A stretch of 35,788 nucleotides of DNA from Flavobacteriales bacterium (GTDB taxonomy: Bacteria; Bacteroidota; Bacteroidia; Flavobacteriales_F; PHOS-HE28). The position numbers were made by a program, and so were the translations under genes. The notes beneath the pieces were generated by a model. It did no database searches, was not told the origin of the DNA, and worked only from the letters and a program-made list of their open reading frames with translations. Shown here in pieces: positions 17,117 to 25,061 of this stretch (position 1 is its first letter; each line of letters starts with the position of its first letter). The stretch lies in NCBI GenBank assembly GCA_016788485.1, contig JAEUSV010000149.1, forward strand, positions 1 through 35,788, in the 5' to 3' direction.

Positions 17117-19537
17117 ATGAACCGGAACAAAACCCTTTGGCTCGCAGGCGCTTTCGCGCTGACCGCGGGAACCAGCCTGGCGCAGACCGCGAGGCTGCAA
17201 GTGATCCACAACAGCGCGGACGCTGCGGCGGCTGTTGTGGACGTTTACGTGAACGGCGGTCTCCTCATCGACGACTTCGCCTTCCGCACCGCCTGGGGCT
17301 ACCAGGACGTGCCCGCCGGTGTGAACCTGCAGGTGGGCATCGCCCCCGGCACCAGCACCAGCGCCAATGATACCATCCCCGGCCTGGGCGCCACGTTCAA
17401 CCTGCCCGTAGGCGGCACGTTCGTGCTGGTGGCCAACGGCATCGTGAGCGGCAGCGGTTACAGCCCTGTGCAGCCTTTCGCCCTGTACCCTGCTGCGGGT
17501 GTGGAGACCAGCATCCCGGGCACCACCTCGGTGAACGTGTTCCACGGCTGCACCGACGCCCCCGCTGTTGACGTGTTCGAGAGCGCGGTGCTCGGCGCCA
17601 ACGCCATCACCAACCTCGCCTACGGCCAGTTCACCGGGGTGCTCCCGCTGCCCACCGCCGACTACGTGCTGGAAGTGCGTGCCGCCGGCGACCCCAACAC
17701 CCTGGTGGCCTATAGCGCTCCCCTTTCCACCCTGGGCCTCGACGGTCTCGGCCTCACCGTGGTGGCCAGCGGCTTCCTGACGCCTGGCAACAACAGCGGT
17801 GGTCCTGGCTTCGGCCTGTGGGTGGCCCTGCCCTCGGGCGGTGCCCTGGTCGAGCTCCCGGTTTACACCCCGCCCACCGCGCGCCTGCAGGTGATCCACA
17901 ACAGCGCTGACGCCGCCGCCGCGGTGGTGGATGTGTACGTGAACGGTGCGTTGCTGATCAACGACTTCTCCTTCCGCACGGCATGGGGCTTCGAGGACGT
18001 GCCCGCCGGTGTGGACCTTCAAGTGGGCATCGCCCCTGGCAGCAGCACCAGCGCCAACGACACCATCGCCGGCCTGGGCGCCACCTTCAACCTGCCTGAC
18101 GGCGGCACCTTCGTGCTCGTCGCCAACGGCATCGTGAGCGGGAGCGGCTACAACCCCGTGCAGCCCTTCGCCCTCTACCCGATCGCCGGCGCCGAATCCA
18201 GCGCGGCCGGTACCACCTCCCTCAATGTGATCCATGGTGCCACGGACGCCCCCTCGGTGGATGTGTTCGAGAGCGCCGTGCTTAACGCCAACGCCATCAC
18301 CAACCTGGCCTATGGTGCATCCACCGGGGTGCTCGCCCTGCCGACCAACGACTACGTGCTCGAGATCCGCGCAGCAGGCGACCCCAACACCCTTGTGGCC
18401 TATAGCGCCCCCCTGCAGACCCTCGGCCTGGACGGCGCCGCCCTTACGGTGGTGGCCAGCGGCTTCCTCACCCCCGCCAACAACAGCAACGGTGCGGCCT
18501 TCGGGCTGTGGGCGGCGCTGGCGACCGGCGGCCCCCTGGTGGAGCTTCCCGTGTACACCCCGCCCACCGCGCGCCTGCAGGTGATCCACAACAGCGCCGA
18601 TGCCGCCGCTGAAGAGGTCGACGTGTACGTGAACGGGGGCCTGCTGATCGACAACTTCTCCTTCCGCACCGCATGGGGCTTCGAGGACGTTCCTGCCGGC
18701 GTGGACCTGCAGGTGGGCATCGCCCCCGGCAGCAGCACCAGCGCGGCCGACACCATCCCCGGCCTGGGCGCCACCTTCAACCTCGCCGATGGCGTGGCTT
18801 ATGTGCTCGTCGCCAATGGCATCGTGAGCGCCAGCGGCTACAACCCGGTGCAGCCCTTCGCCCTCTACCCCTTCGGCCCTGCCCGTGAGGCCGCCACCAG
18901 CGGCGCCGGCAACACCGACATCCTGGTGTTCCACGGTGCGTCCGATGCACCCACGGTGGACGTCGGTGAGACCGCAGTGCTCGGCGGTGCCACGGTGGTG
19001 GACGACATGGCCTATGGTGAGTTCGCCGGCTACCTCGAGGTGCCTACGGACGACTACGTGCTCGAAGTGCGTCTTTCCGACGGCACGCCGGTGGTGTCCT
19101 ACCAGGCCCCGCTGAACACCCTGAACCTCCAGGGTGCCGCCCTCACCGTGGTGGCCAGCGGCTTCCTGAACCCCGCCAACAACAGCAACGGTCCGGCCTT
19201 CGGCCTCTGGGTGGCCCTGCCGAGCGGTGGCGCCCTCGTGGAGCTGCCCCTGGCCACGAGCGTGGAGGACAACAGCCTCGTGAGCCGCATGGACGCCTGG
19301 CCGAACCCGACGAACGACGTGCTGAACGTGTCGCTCAACAGCCTGCGCCCTGCCCAGGTGGACGTGCGCCTTGTCGACGTGACCGGCCGCACGGTGCTCG
19401 CCCTGCCCGGCACACAACTGGCCGCCGGCGAGAACCGCCTCAACATGGACCTGAGCGCCCTGGCCGAAGGGCTCTACCAGCTGAGCATCGCAGGTGAAGG
19501 TGCCGTGCGCACCCTGCCTGTGCAGGTGGTGCGTTGA
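17117..19537 (+). CDS. Secreted protein with three 230-residue DUF4397 double repeats and T9SS type A sorting domain
   Basis: 806 residues. Signal peptide 1-22 (cleaved after SLA). From residue 25, a 230-residue unit starting ARLQVIHNSADAAA occurs three times, the last with three extra residues. Each unit holds two DUF4397-type halves: the first begins with LQVIHNSAD, the second with the related VFHGCTDAPAVDV form, giving six domains. A C-terminal domain from about residue 716 (VEDNS, then AWPNPTNDVLNVSLN and GLYQLSIAG to the end) is a T9SS type A sorting signal. The protein is predicted to be secreted through the outer membrane and anchored or released. DUF4397 has no established function. 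No membrane helix or catalytic motif is visible. The MerR/B12 regulator lies immediately downstream. Confidence 0.87.
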   Translation: MNRNKTLWLAGAFALTAGTSLAQTARLQVIHNSADAAAAVVDVYVNGGLLIDDFAFRTAWGYQDVPAGVNLQVGIAPGTSTSANDTIPGLGATFNLPVGGTFVLVANGIVSGSGYSPVQPFALYPAAGVETSIPGTTSVNVFHGCTDAPAVDVFESAVLGANAITNLAYGQFTGVLPLPTADYVLEVRAAGDPNTLVAYSAPLSTLGLDGLGLTVVASGFLTPGNNSGGPGFGLWVALPSGGALVELPVYTPPTARLQVIHNSADAAAAVVDVYVNGALLINDFSFRTAWGFEDVPAGVDLQVGIAPGSSTSANDTIAGLGATFNLPDGGTFVLVANGIVSGSGYNPVQPFALYPIAGAESSAAGTTSLNVIHGATDAPSVDVFESAVLNANAITNLAYGASTGVLALPTNDYVLEIRAAGDPNTLVAYSAPLQTLGLDGAALTVVASGFLTPANNSNGAAFGLWAALATGGPLVELPVYTPPTARLQVIHNSADAAAEEVDVYVNGGLLIDNFSFRTAWGFEDVPAGVDLQVGIAPGSSTSAADTIPGLGATFNLADGVAYVLVANGIVSASGYNPVQPFALYPFGPAREAATSGAGNTDILVFHGASDAPTVDVGETAVLGGATVVDDMAYGEFAGYLEVPTDDYVLEVRLSDGTPVVSYQAPLNTLNLQGAALTVVASGFLNPANNSNGPAFGLWVALPSGGALVELPLATSVEDNSLVSRMDAWPNPTNDVLNVSLNSLRPAQVDVRLVDVTGRTVLALPGTQLAAGENRLNMDLSALAEGLYQLSIAGEGAVRTLPVQVVR
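17189..17878 (+). repeat. DUF4397 coding repeat, unit 1
   Basis: First 690-bp unit inside the secreted repeat protein, from the GCG codon of ARLQVIH. It is more diverged from units 2 and 3 than they are from each other (for example it has AFRTAWGYQDVPAGVNLQ where the others have SFRTAWGFEDVPAGVDLQ). Confidence 0.9.
17879..18568 (+). repeat. DUF4397 coding repeat, unit 2
   Basis: Second unit, exactly 690 bp after the first with no net insertion or deletion at the anchor points compared. Many differences from unit 3 are synonymous third-position changes. Confidence 0.9.
18569..19258 (+). repeat. DUF4397 coding repeat, unit 3
   Basis: Third unit, again starting at a 690-bp offset. Its last landmark (the GALVELP segment) lies 699 bp after that of unit 2, so it has a net gain of 9 bp. 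Its second half is the most diverged (SDGTPVVSYQAP in place of AAGDPNTLVAYSAP). Confidence 0.88.
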
Positions 19538-19563
19538 TCCCTGCGTCCCCAACACCACCTTGT

Positions 19564-19595
19564 GCGGAGGCCTTCCCGGGAGGGGAGGCCTCCGC
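19564..19595 (+). terminator. Stable hairpin after the DUF4397 gene
   Basis: Arms 19564-19577 and 19582-19595 pair over 14 positions (one G-T wobble, GCGGAGGCCT against AGGCCTCCGC) with a GGGA loop, 27 bases after the stop. No T run follows, so it may act as a 3' stabilising hairpin or a Bacteroidota-type terminator. Confidence 0.45.
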
Positions 19596-19624
19596 CGTTG
19601 GGGGCTAACGAACCATCCCGTCCT

Positions 19625-19638
19625 TGAACTGTTGTTCA
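19625..19638. promoter_or_regulatory. Small inverted repeat TGAAC-N4-GTTCA before the MerR/B12 gene
   Basis: TGAAC (19625-19629) and GTTCA (19634-19638) flank TGTT, just upstream of the candidate -7 box of the regulator gene. The preceding T makes a TTGAAC half-site that also occurs in the palindrome at 17037-17064. It is a possible autoregulatory site (inference only). Confidence 0.28.
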
Positions 19639-19646
19639 CTTGGAAG

Positions 19647-19654
19647 TAACATTG
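19647..19654 (+). promoter_or_regulatory. Probable -7 box TAACATTG for the MerR/B12 gene
   Basis: TAACATTG (one mismatch to TAnnTTTG) lies 16 nt before the ATG at 19671. CTTG at 19623-19626 lies 20 nt upstream of it, about the spacing expected of a -33 element. Confidence 0.42.
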
Positions 19655-19670
19655 TCCGATCCCGGAGCAC

Positions 19671-20609
19671 ATGGGATCGAACAGCCAGCGAAGCGCCGTG
19701 AACAGTCCGTACCCGTCTCAGTTCAGCATCAGCGAGCTTGAAGGCTTCAGTGGTGTGAAGGCCCATACGATACGCGTATGGGAACGCCGGTACAACCTGC
19801 TGGATCCGGACCGCACCGGTTCCAACTACCGGCTGTACTCCATGGATGAGCTTCGTACCATCCTGAACGTCGCCTTCCTGGTGGGCCAGGGCATGAAGAT
19901 CGGCAAGGTGGCGGCCATGTCGCCCGCGGAGCGCGCCGCCAAGATCCAGGAGCTGTCCACCAACAAGGCCGGCGTGGGCGAGGTGCTCAACCAGCTGAAA
20001 CTGGCCATGCTCACGTTCGATGAAGCGCTCTTCCGGAGTGCCTCCGAACAGCATCGCCGGCTGGAGGGCTTCAACGCACTGGTTGAAGGCGTTTACGTGC
20101 CCCTGCTCGAACACATCGGCCACCTCTGGCACTCGGGCGCCATCTGCCCCTCACAGGAGCACTTCGTGAGCAACCTGATCCGCCAACGGATCGTGGCCGA
20201 GACCGACGCCCTGCCGTTGGCACCGAACGCGGCGGGGCTTTATGTGCTGTACCTGCCGGACCAGGAGATCCACGAGCTGGGCCTGCTCTACACCAATTAC
20301 CTGCTCCGCTCGCTGGGCAACCGCACGATCTACCTGGGCCAGAGCGTGCCCAATGAGGACCTCCAGCAGGTGTCGGACCTGTTCGACGGTCCCATCACCT
20401 TCATCTCCTTCATCACCACTTCGCCAACGGCGGAGGGCATGCAGCGCTACATGGATTCGCTGCGCGCCATGGTCGCCTCCCCCAAATGCACGTTCTGGTT
20501 CTCCGGTTCGCAGGTGAACCGTGCGCCGCAACTGAAATTGCCCGAGGGCTTCCGCACCTTCCCCCACATCCGCGACCTCATCGGCGCGTTCTCCTCCGCA
20601 CAGGCCTAG
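19671..20609 (+). CDS. MerR-family regulator with B12-binding domain, CarH/LitR photoreceptor type
   Basis: 312 residues. N-terminal MerR winged helix (about 17-85, with HTIRVWERRYNLLDPDRTGSN). A helical cap (about 100-180) contains W153 and E163-H164, which is exactly the W-x9-EH signature of light-sensing CarH proteins. A Rossmann-like cobalamin domain (about 187-305) contains ExHxxG (E199, H201, G204), a form of DxHxxG in which the His binds cobalt from below, then YLGQSVP. Family knowledge: CarH with adenosylcobalamin is a dark tetramer that represses; light breaks the Co-C bond and releases DNA, usually turning on carotenoid or DNA-repair genes. None of those genes is in the window. The stop overlaps the stop of the convergent FAD oxidase gene. 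Confidence 0.88.
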   Translation: MGSNSQRSAVNSPYPSQFSISELEGFSGVKAHTIRVWERRYNLLDPDRTGSNYRLYSMDELRTILNVAFLVGQGMKIGKVAAMSPAERAAKIQELSTNKAGVGEVLNQLKLAMLTFDEALFRSASEQHRRLEGFNALVEGVYVPLLEHIGHLWHSGAICPSQEHFVSNLIRQRIVAETDALPLAPNAAGLYVLYLPDQEIHELGLLYTNYLLRSLGNRTIYLGQSVPNEDLQQVSDLFDGPITFISFITTSPTAEGMQRYMDSLRAMVASPKCTFWFSGSQVNRAPQLKLPEGFRTFPHIRDLIGAFSSAQA

Positions 20610-22027
20610 GGCAGCACCTTGCCGGGGTTCATGATCCCCAGCGGGTCGAAAACCTGCTTGATGCGCCGCATCAGGTCGAGCTGAACACCGTTGAAGGCGA
20701 TGTCCATGTATGGCCGTTGCACCAGCCCGATGCCGTGCTCGCCACTGAGCGTGCCGCCCAATGACACGGTGAGCTCGAAGATCTCGCGGATGGCCTTCGG
20801 AAGTTCCTCGTCCCACGTACGCTGGTCCAGGTCGCCCTTGATGATGTTGACGTGGAGATTGCCGTCGCCGGCGTGGCCATAGCACACGCTCCTGAACCCG
20901 TAGCGCGCACCGATCGCCTTCACGCCCGCCAGCAAGCGCGGCAGCTCGTAGCGGGGCACCACGGTGTCCTCCTCCTTGTAAACGGAATTGCTTTTCACCG
21001 CCTCGCCCACGCGACGGCGCATGCGCCAGAGGCCGTCCTTCTCGGCGGTGGTCTCCGCGAAGAGCACTTCGCCGCAGCCGTGCGCCTCCATCACGGCCAT
21101 GATGGCCTCGCACTCCTTCATGAGCACGTCACCGTCATTGCCATCCACCTCGATCAGCAGGTGCGCCTGCACCTCATCGGGCACCGCGACGGTCACATCA
21201 CCCACGAAGCGGAGCGTCCAGTCGATGGCATCGCGCTCCATGAACTCCATGGCGCTCGGCGTGATGCCAGCGCGGAACACCGCGCTCACCGCCTCGCACG
21301 CCTTCTCGGCGCTGGTGAACGGCACGAGCATCAACCGGTTCTCGCGCGGCAGCGGGATCAGCCGCAGCACCGCCTTGGTGATGATGCCGAGCGTGCCCTC
21401 GCTGCCCACCAGCAGGCGCGTGAGGTCGTAACCGGTGGAGTTCTTCAGCGTGTTCGCGCCCGTCCAGATGACATCGCCGGACGGCAGCACGACCTCAAGG
21501 TTCAGGACGAAGTCGCGGGTGACGCCGTACTTCACGGCGCGCGGGCCACCGCTGTTCTCGGCCAGGTTGCCTCCGATGGTGCAGCTGCCGCGGCTGCTGG
21601 GATCGGGCGCGTAGTAGAGCCCCTTCGCGGCCACCGCCTCCTGCAGCACCTGGGTGATCACCCCCGGCTCCACCGTCACCTGCAGGTTACGCTCATCGAT
21701 GGCGGTGATGCTGTCCATGCGGTCGAGCGCGAGCCCCACCCCACCGTGCACGCTCAGCGCCCCGCCGCTCAGGCCCGTGCGGGCGCCGATGGGCGTGACC
21801 GGCACACGGTGCTCGGCGCACAGGCGCACCACCGCGGCCACCTCGGCCGTGGTGCGTGGCCGCACCACCACGTCCGGCGGGAACACCAGGTCCTCGGTCT
21901 CGTCGTGCCCATAGGCCGAACGACGCTCCTCGTCCACGTGCACGTGGTCGCCTTCGACAGCGGCACGCAGGGCACTGATGAAGGCAGCGGTGATGGCCGG
22001 GCGGGCGGGTGTGGAGGTGCCGATCAT
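20606..22027 (-). CDS. FAD-linked oxidase, GlcD/D-lactate dehydrogenase type
   Basis: 473 residues, no signal peptide. PCMH-type FAD domain (about 45-220) with PIGARTGLSGGAL and DPSSRGSCTIGGNLAENSGG, then an FAD-oxidase C-terminal domain (to the end) with GHAGDGNLHVNI and GEHGIG, finishing in IMNPGKVLP. These enzymes oxidise 2-hydroxyacids such as glycolate or D-lactate and pass electrons to quinone or a partner. No iron-sulphur partner (GlcF-like) is next to it. The start at 22027 (MIGTSTPARP) was chosen over longer in-frame options because homologues begin near here and a -7-like box lies 4 nt upstream. MurQ in this window releases D-lactate, but a link is only a thought. Confidence 0.87.
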   Translation of the reverse strand: MIGTSTPARPAITAAFISALRAAVEGDHVHVDEERRSAYGHDETEDLVFPPDVVVRPRTTAEVAAVVRLCAEHRVPVTPIGARTGLSGGALSVHGGVGLALDRMDSITAIDERNLQVTVEPGVITQVLQEAVAAKGLYYAPDPSSRGSCTIGGNLAENSGGPRAVKYGVTRDFVLNLEVVLPSGDVIWTGANTLKNSTGYDLTRLLVGSEGTLGIITKAVLRLIPLPRENRLMLVPFTSAEKACEAVSAVFRAGITPSAMEFMERDAIDWTLRFVGDVTVAVPDEVQAHLLIEVDGNDGDVLMKECEAIMAVMEAHGCGEVLFAETTAEKDGLWRMRRRVGEAVKSNSVYKEEDTVVPRYELPRLLAGVKAIGARYGFRSVCYGHAGDGNLHVNIIKGDLDQRTWDEELPKAIREIFELTVSLGGTLSGEHGIGLVQRPYMDIAFNGVQLDLMRRIKQVFDPLGIMNPGKVLP

Positions 22028-22031
22028 GCCG

Positions 22032-22039
22032 CGAAGTTG
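22032..22039 (-). promoter_or_regulatory. Possible -7 box CAACTTCG for the FAD oxidase gene
   Basis: Minus strand CAACTTCG, then CGGC and the ATG at 22027. It is two mismatches from TAnnTTTG but has the same form and spacing as the boxes at 5856 and 13573. Confidence 0.3.
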
Positions 22040-22074
22040 GCACCGGATCGGCTTGTGCCGTGCGGCACGATCCG

Positions 22075-22082
22075 TAACTTGA
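22075..22082 (+). promoter_or_regulatory. Possible -7 box TAACTTGA for the fibre-like gene
   Basis: TAACTTGA in the divergent gap, 69 nt before the ATG at 22152. It is only a partial consensus match. Confidence 0.25.
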
Positions 22083-22151
22083 GGGTCCGCGAAGGGCGTC
22101 CGGCATGCACCCTTCCGCGTCTTGCCTTTCAGAAACACCATCCCCACGGCC

Positions 22152-24125
22152 ATGAGACACCTCCTGCTCGTATGCCTGGGACCTCTGCTCATCACACAGG
22201 CCCTCGCACAGAACATCGGCATCAACGTGAACGGCGCGGCGCCCGATGCGAGCGCGCTGCTCGACATCGACGGCTCGGCACTGCCGGCCAACGCCCAGCG
22301 CGGCCTCCTGATCCCGCGTGTGGCGCTCACGGCAAGCAACGTCGCCGCCCCCGTGGTGGCGCCCACCCCATCGCTGCTGGTGTACAACAATGCGACGGCC
22401 GGTGCGCCACCGAACAACGTGACGCCCGGCTATCATTACTGGAACGGCAGCGCATGGGTGCGGTTCGGCCTGTCGGGCGAGGCCTGGAGCCTTACCGGCA
22501 ACGCGGGCACCAACCCGGCGGTGAACTTCATCGGCACCACCGACGCACAACCCTGGATCATCAAGACCGGTGGCTCAGCGGCCGCCAACGAACGGATGCG
22601 CTTCCTGGCGGGGGGCCAGGCCATCGTGAACAATACCACGCTCGGCGTCAACACCAACGATGTGTTCAGCGTGTATGCCACGGGCACCACGAACGGCACC
22701 ACGGCGAACACCGCGGCACTGGGCACGCGCGCGATCAGCGGGTACACCAGCACCGGCTTCGGCGTGCTGGGCTCCACCACCGGCAATACCGGCACCACCA
22801 TGGGCGTGGTGGGCTTTGCGACCTCCACCACGGGCAGCACCAACGCCGTGCGGGGCGAGGCCGCCTCGGTCAATGGCACGGCCATCATCGGCATCGGCAA
22901 CACCAGCTCCGGCGCCGTGCCCACCGGAACGGGTGCGCGCGGCGTGCTCGGGCAGGTGAACGGCACCCTGTCCGGCACGGCCCAGGCCATCGGCGTGCAG
23001 GGGCTGGTGAACGCCACCATGACCACCGGGGATGCCCGCGGCGTGAACGGATCCTCGCCCTCCGACAATGGGCTGGGCGTGATCGGCTTCCAGACCAGCA
23101 CCGCCACCACCGGCTTTCCGGCAGGGACATGGGGCCAGGCCGCAAGTCCCGCAGGGGTGGGTGCGGTCGGGGTGAACACCTCCAGCGCGGCCACCGTGTT
23201 CAACCCCACCGGCGTGTACGGCCAGGCGAACAACGCCAGCGGCTTCGGTGTGGACGGCTTCAACGCCAACGCGACCGGCACCGGCGTGCTCGGTGAAGGC
23301 AACGGCATCGGGGGCACCTACCTGCTGGCCGGTGGCGGCGGGGCCTTCACCGGCACCAGCAACGGAGCGCTCGCACTGGCCACCACCGCGGCCAGCGGTA
23401 CGGGCCTCATCGCAGCGGGCAACAACGCGGGCTTCAACACATTGGTCCAAGGATCCGGCGTGGCGGCCACCGGCGTCAACTTCGGTGTGTACGGCGTGGC
23501 CACGAGCAACGCCAACGGTTCGGCCGGAGCACCGGCGCGGGCAGGTGGCTATTTCGTGAGCGGCTCCGGAGGCGCCCAGGTGTTCACTTATGTGGCCTGC
23601 TACGAGGGCGGCGGCACCCCGCGCAAGGTGATGGGCAACGGCACCGTGAACACCGTGGTGCGCGATGAGGCGGGGCGCCATGTGCTGCTCTCCGCGCCCG
23701 AGGCACCGGAGAACCTGTTCCAGGACCTGGGCAGCGGGCAGCTCGTGAACGGCAGGGCGCACGTCACCCTCGACCCCACCTTCACCCGCAACATCCTGGT
23801 CAACGAACAGCACCCACTGCGGGTGTTCGTTCAGCTCCGCGGTGATTGCAAGGGCGTATACGTGACCAATGAGACCTCCGAAGGCTTCGATGTGGTAGAG
23901 CTCCAGGGCGGCACCAGCAACGTGCCCTTCCATTGGACGGTGAGCGCCAACCGTGCGAACCAGGTGCTGCCGGACGGTACCGTATGGCCGTTCGCCGAAG
24001 AGCGTTTCCCGGTGACCCAGGGCCCTCAGGCCACGGAGAGCCCCGCCGCCATGCAGCGCCAGGCCCGATCGGCGGAGGTACGCCCCATGGCGCCGACCGG
24101 TGCGCAGGCCGATGGGCGTCCCTGA
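22152..24125 (+). CDS. Secreted fibre-like repeat protein
   Basis: 657 residues. Signal peptide 1-19 (cleaved after ALA), then NIGINVNGAAPDASALLDIDGS, a conserved start of many Bacteroidota surface proteins of unknown function. The middle (about 190-480) is built of short irregular units with GVxG or GVYG cores (GFGVLGS, TMGVVGF, ARGVLGQ, GLGVIGF, PTGVYGQ, GTGVLGE), rich in G, T, N, A and S, as in tail-fibre-like or beta-solenoid shafts. The C-terminal part (about 500-610: HVLLSAPEAPENLFQDLG, then VFVQLRGDCKGVYVTNET and VPFHWTVSANR) resembles the globular end of such fibres. The last 40 residues are low complexity. No T9SS sorting domain is visible. The ATG at 22152 gives the signal peptide; the ten codons before it are ignored. 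Confidence 0.75.
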   Translation: MRHLLLVCLGPLLITQALAQNIGINVNGAAPDASALLDIDGSALPANAQRGLLIPRVALTASNVAAPVVAPTPSLLVYNNATAGAPPNNVTPGYHYWNGSAWVRFGLSGEAWSLTGNAGTNPAVNFIGTTDAQPWIIKTGGSAAANERMRFLAGGQAIVNNTTLGVNTNDVFSVYATGTTNGTTANTAALGTRAISGYTSTGFGVLGSTTGNTGTTMGVVGFATSTTGSTNAVRGEAASVNGTAIIGIGNTSSGAVPTGTGARGVLGQVNGTLSGTAQAIGVQGLVNATMTTGDARGVNGSSPSDNGLGVIGFQTSTATTGFPAGTWGQAASPAGVGAVGVNTSSAATVFNPTGVYGQANNASGFGVDGFNANATGTGVLGEGNGIGGTYLLAGGGGAFTGTSNGALALATTAASGTGLIAAGNNAGFNTLVQGSGVAATGVNFGVYGVATSNANGSAGAPARAGGYFVSGSGGAQVFTYVACYEGGGTPRKVMGNGTVNTVVRDEAGRHVLLSAPEAPENLFQDLGSGQLVNGRAHVTLDPTFTRNILVNEQHPLRVFVQLRGDCKGVYVTNETSEGFDVVELQGGTSNVPFHWTVSANRANQVLPDGTVWPFAEERFPVTQGPQATESPAAMQRQARSAEVRPMAPTGAQADGRP

Positions 24126-24176
24126 ACACCGCACTTGCCGGAGCAGGGGCCGTGGCGTTCCTTCGCCGCGGACACC

Positions 24177-25058
24177 ATGATCACCTATGACCCCCGCGAA
24201 TGGCTGCGGCCCGTGCTCTATGTGCACAAGAGCGACACCTTCCGCAAGCTCCTGCCGCTGATCCTGCTGATCGGGGCCGTGACCGCCGGCTTCGTGTGGC
24301 TCGAGAACGAGCGCCTGCACCTCTCGCAGGACAGCCGGGTGAAGAACATCACCGTGATGCACAACCTGCTGGGCTTCGCGATCAGCATGCTCCTCGTGTT
24401 CCGCACGAACACCGCCTATGACCGCTGGTGGGAAGGCCGCAAGCTGTGGGGCGCACTGGTGAACGTGAGCCGCAATCTCGCCGTGAAGTACGCGGCCTGG
24501 CTGCGCCCCCAGGACACCGACGACCGCCACCATTTCGCGCGGCTCATCGGTGCCTTCTCCCACGCCCTCCGTGGCCACCTGCTGAAGGAGACCACCCGCC
24601 TGAGCCTCGATGAGCAGGAGCACCCCGAGCTCGCCGCCCTGGACCGCCAGCGCCATGTGCCCGCCCAGGTGGTGACGCTCATGCACCAGCGCACCGCCAG
24701 GCTCGTTCGCGAAGGCCACCTCACCCAGGAGCAGCTCATCGTGCTCTCCAACGACATCAATGCGTTCCTCGACATCTGCGGTGCCTGCGAACGCATCAAG
24801 AACACACCGATCCCCTTCTCCTACAGCACCTTCATCAAGAAGTTCATCGTGCTGTACACCGTGACGCTGCCCCTCGGGTTCGCGCTCACCATGGGATGGA
24901 TCGCCGTGCCGGTTGTCATGTTCATCTTCTACGTGCTCGCCAGCCTCGAACTGATCGCGGAGGAGATCGAGGACCCCTTCGGCCGCGACAGCAACGACCT
25001 GCCCATGGAGAAGCTGGCCACCGGCATCGCCGCGCAGGCACGCGACATCCTGGCCTGA
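24177..25058 (+). CDS. Bestrophin-family ion channel
   Basis: 293 residues, typical of bacterial bestrophins. Seen: membrane helices at about 25-41, 59-76 and 223-260; the signature RTNTAYDRWWEGRKLWG (76-92); ERIKNTPIPFSYS (205-217); and EEIEDPFGRDSNDLPME (262-278), the family C-terminal gate motif. Bacterial members form pentameric channels (the Klebsiella one is cation-selective); selectivity here is unknown. The start at 24177 (MITYDPREWLRPVLYVHKSD) matches family N-termini better than the in-frame ATG at 24135. It lies 51 bases after the fibre gene and 3 bases before the MFS gene, so it forms an operon with the latter. Confidence 0.88.
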   Translation: MITYDPREWLRPVLYVHKSDTFRKLLPLILLIGAVTAGFVWLENERLHLSQDSRVKNITVMHNLLGFAISMLLVFRTNTAYDRWWEGRKLWGALVNVSRNLAVKYAAWLRPQDTDDRHHFARLIGAFSHALRGHLLKETTRLSLDEQEHPELAALDRQRHVPAQVVTLMHQRTARLVREGHLTQEQLIVLSNDINAFLDICGACERIKNTPIPFSYSTFIKKFIVLYTVTLPLGFALTMGWIAVPVVMFIFYVLASLELIAEEIEDPFGRDSNDLPMEKLATGIAAQARDILA

Positions 25059-25061
25059 ACC

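Noticed and set aside
17189..19258. Regular spacing of repeated DNA, considered as a CRISPR-like or satellite array
   Set aside because: The 690-bp units are in-frame protein domains inside one open reading frame; there are no short repeats with unique spacers.
20606..22027. A D-lactate pathway linking MurQ and the FAD oxidase
   Set aside because: MurQ releases D-lactate and GlcD-type enzymes can oxidise it, but the genes are 16 kb apart, lack a shared promoter, and the oxidase substrate is unknown.
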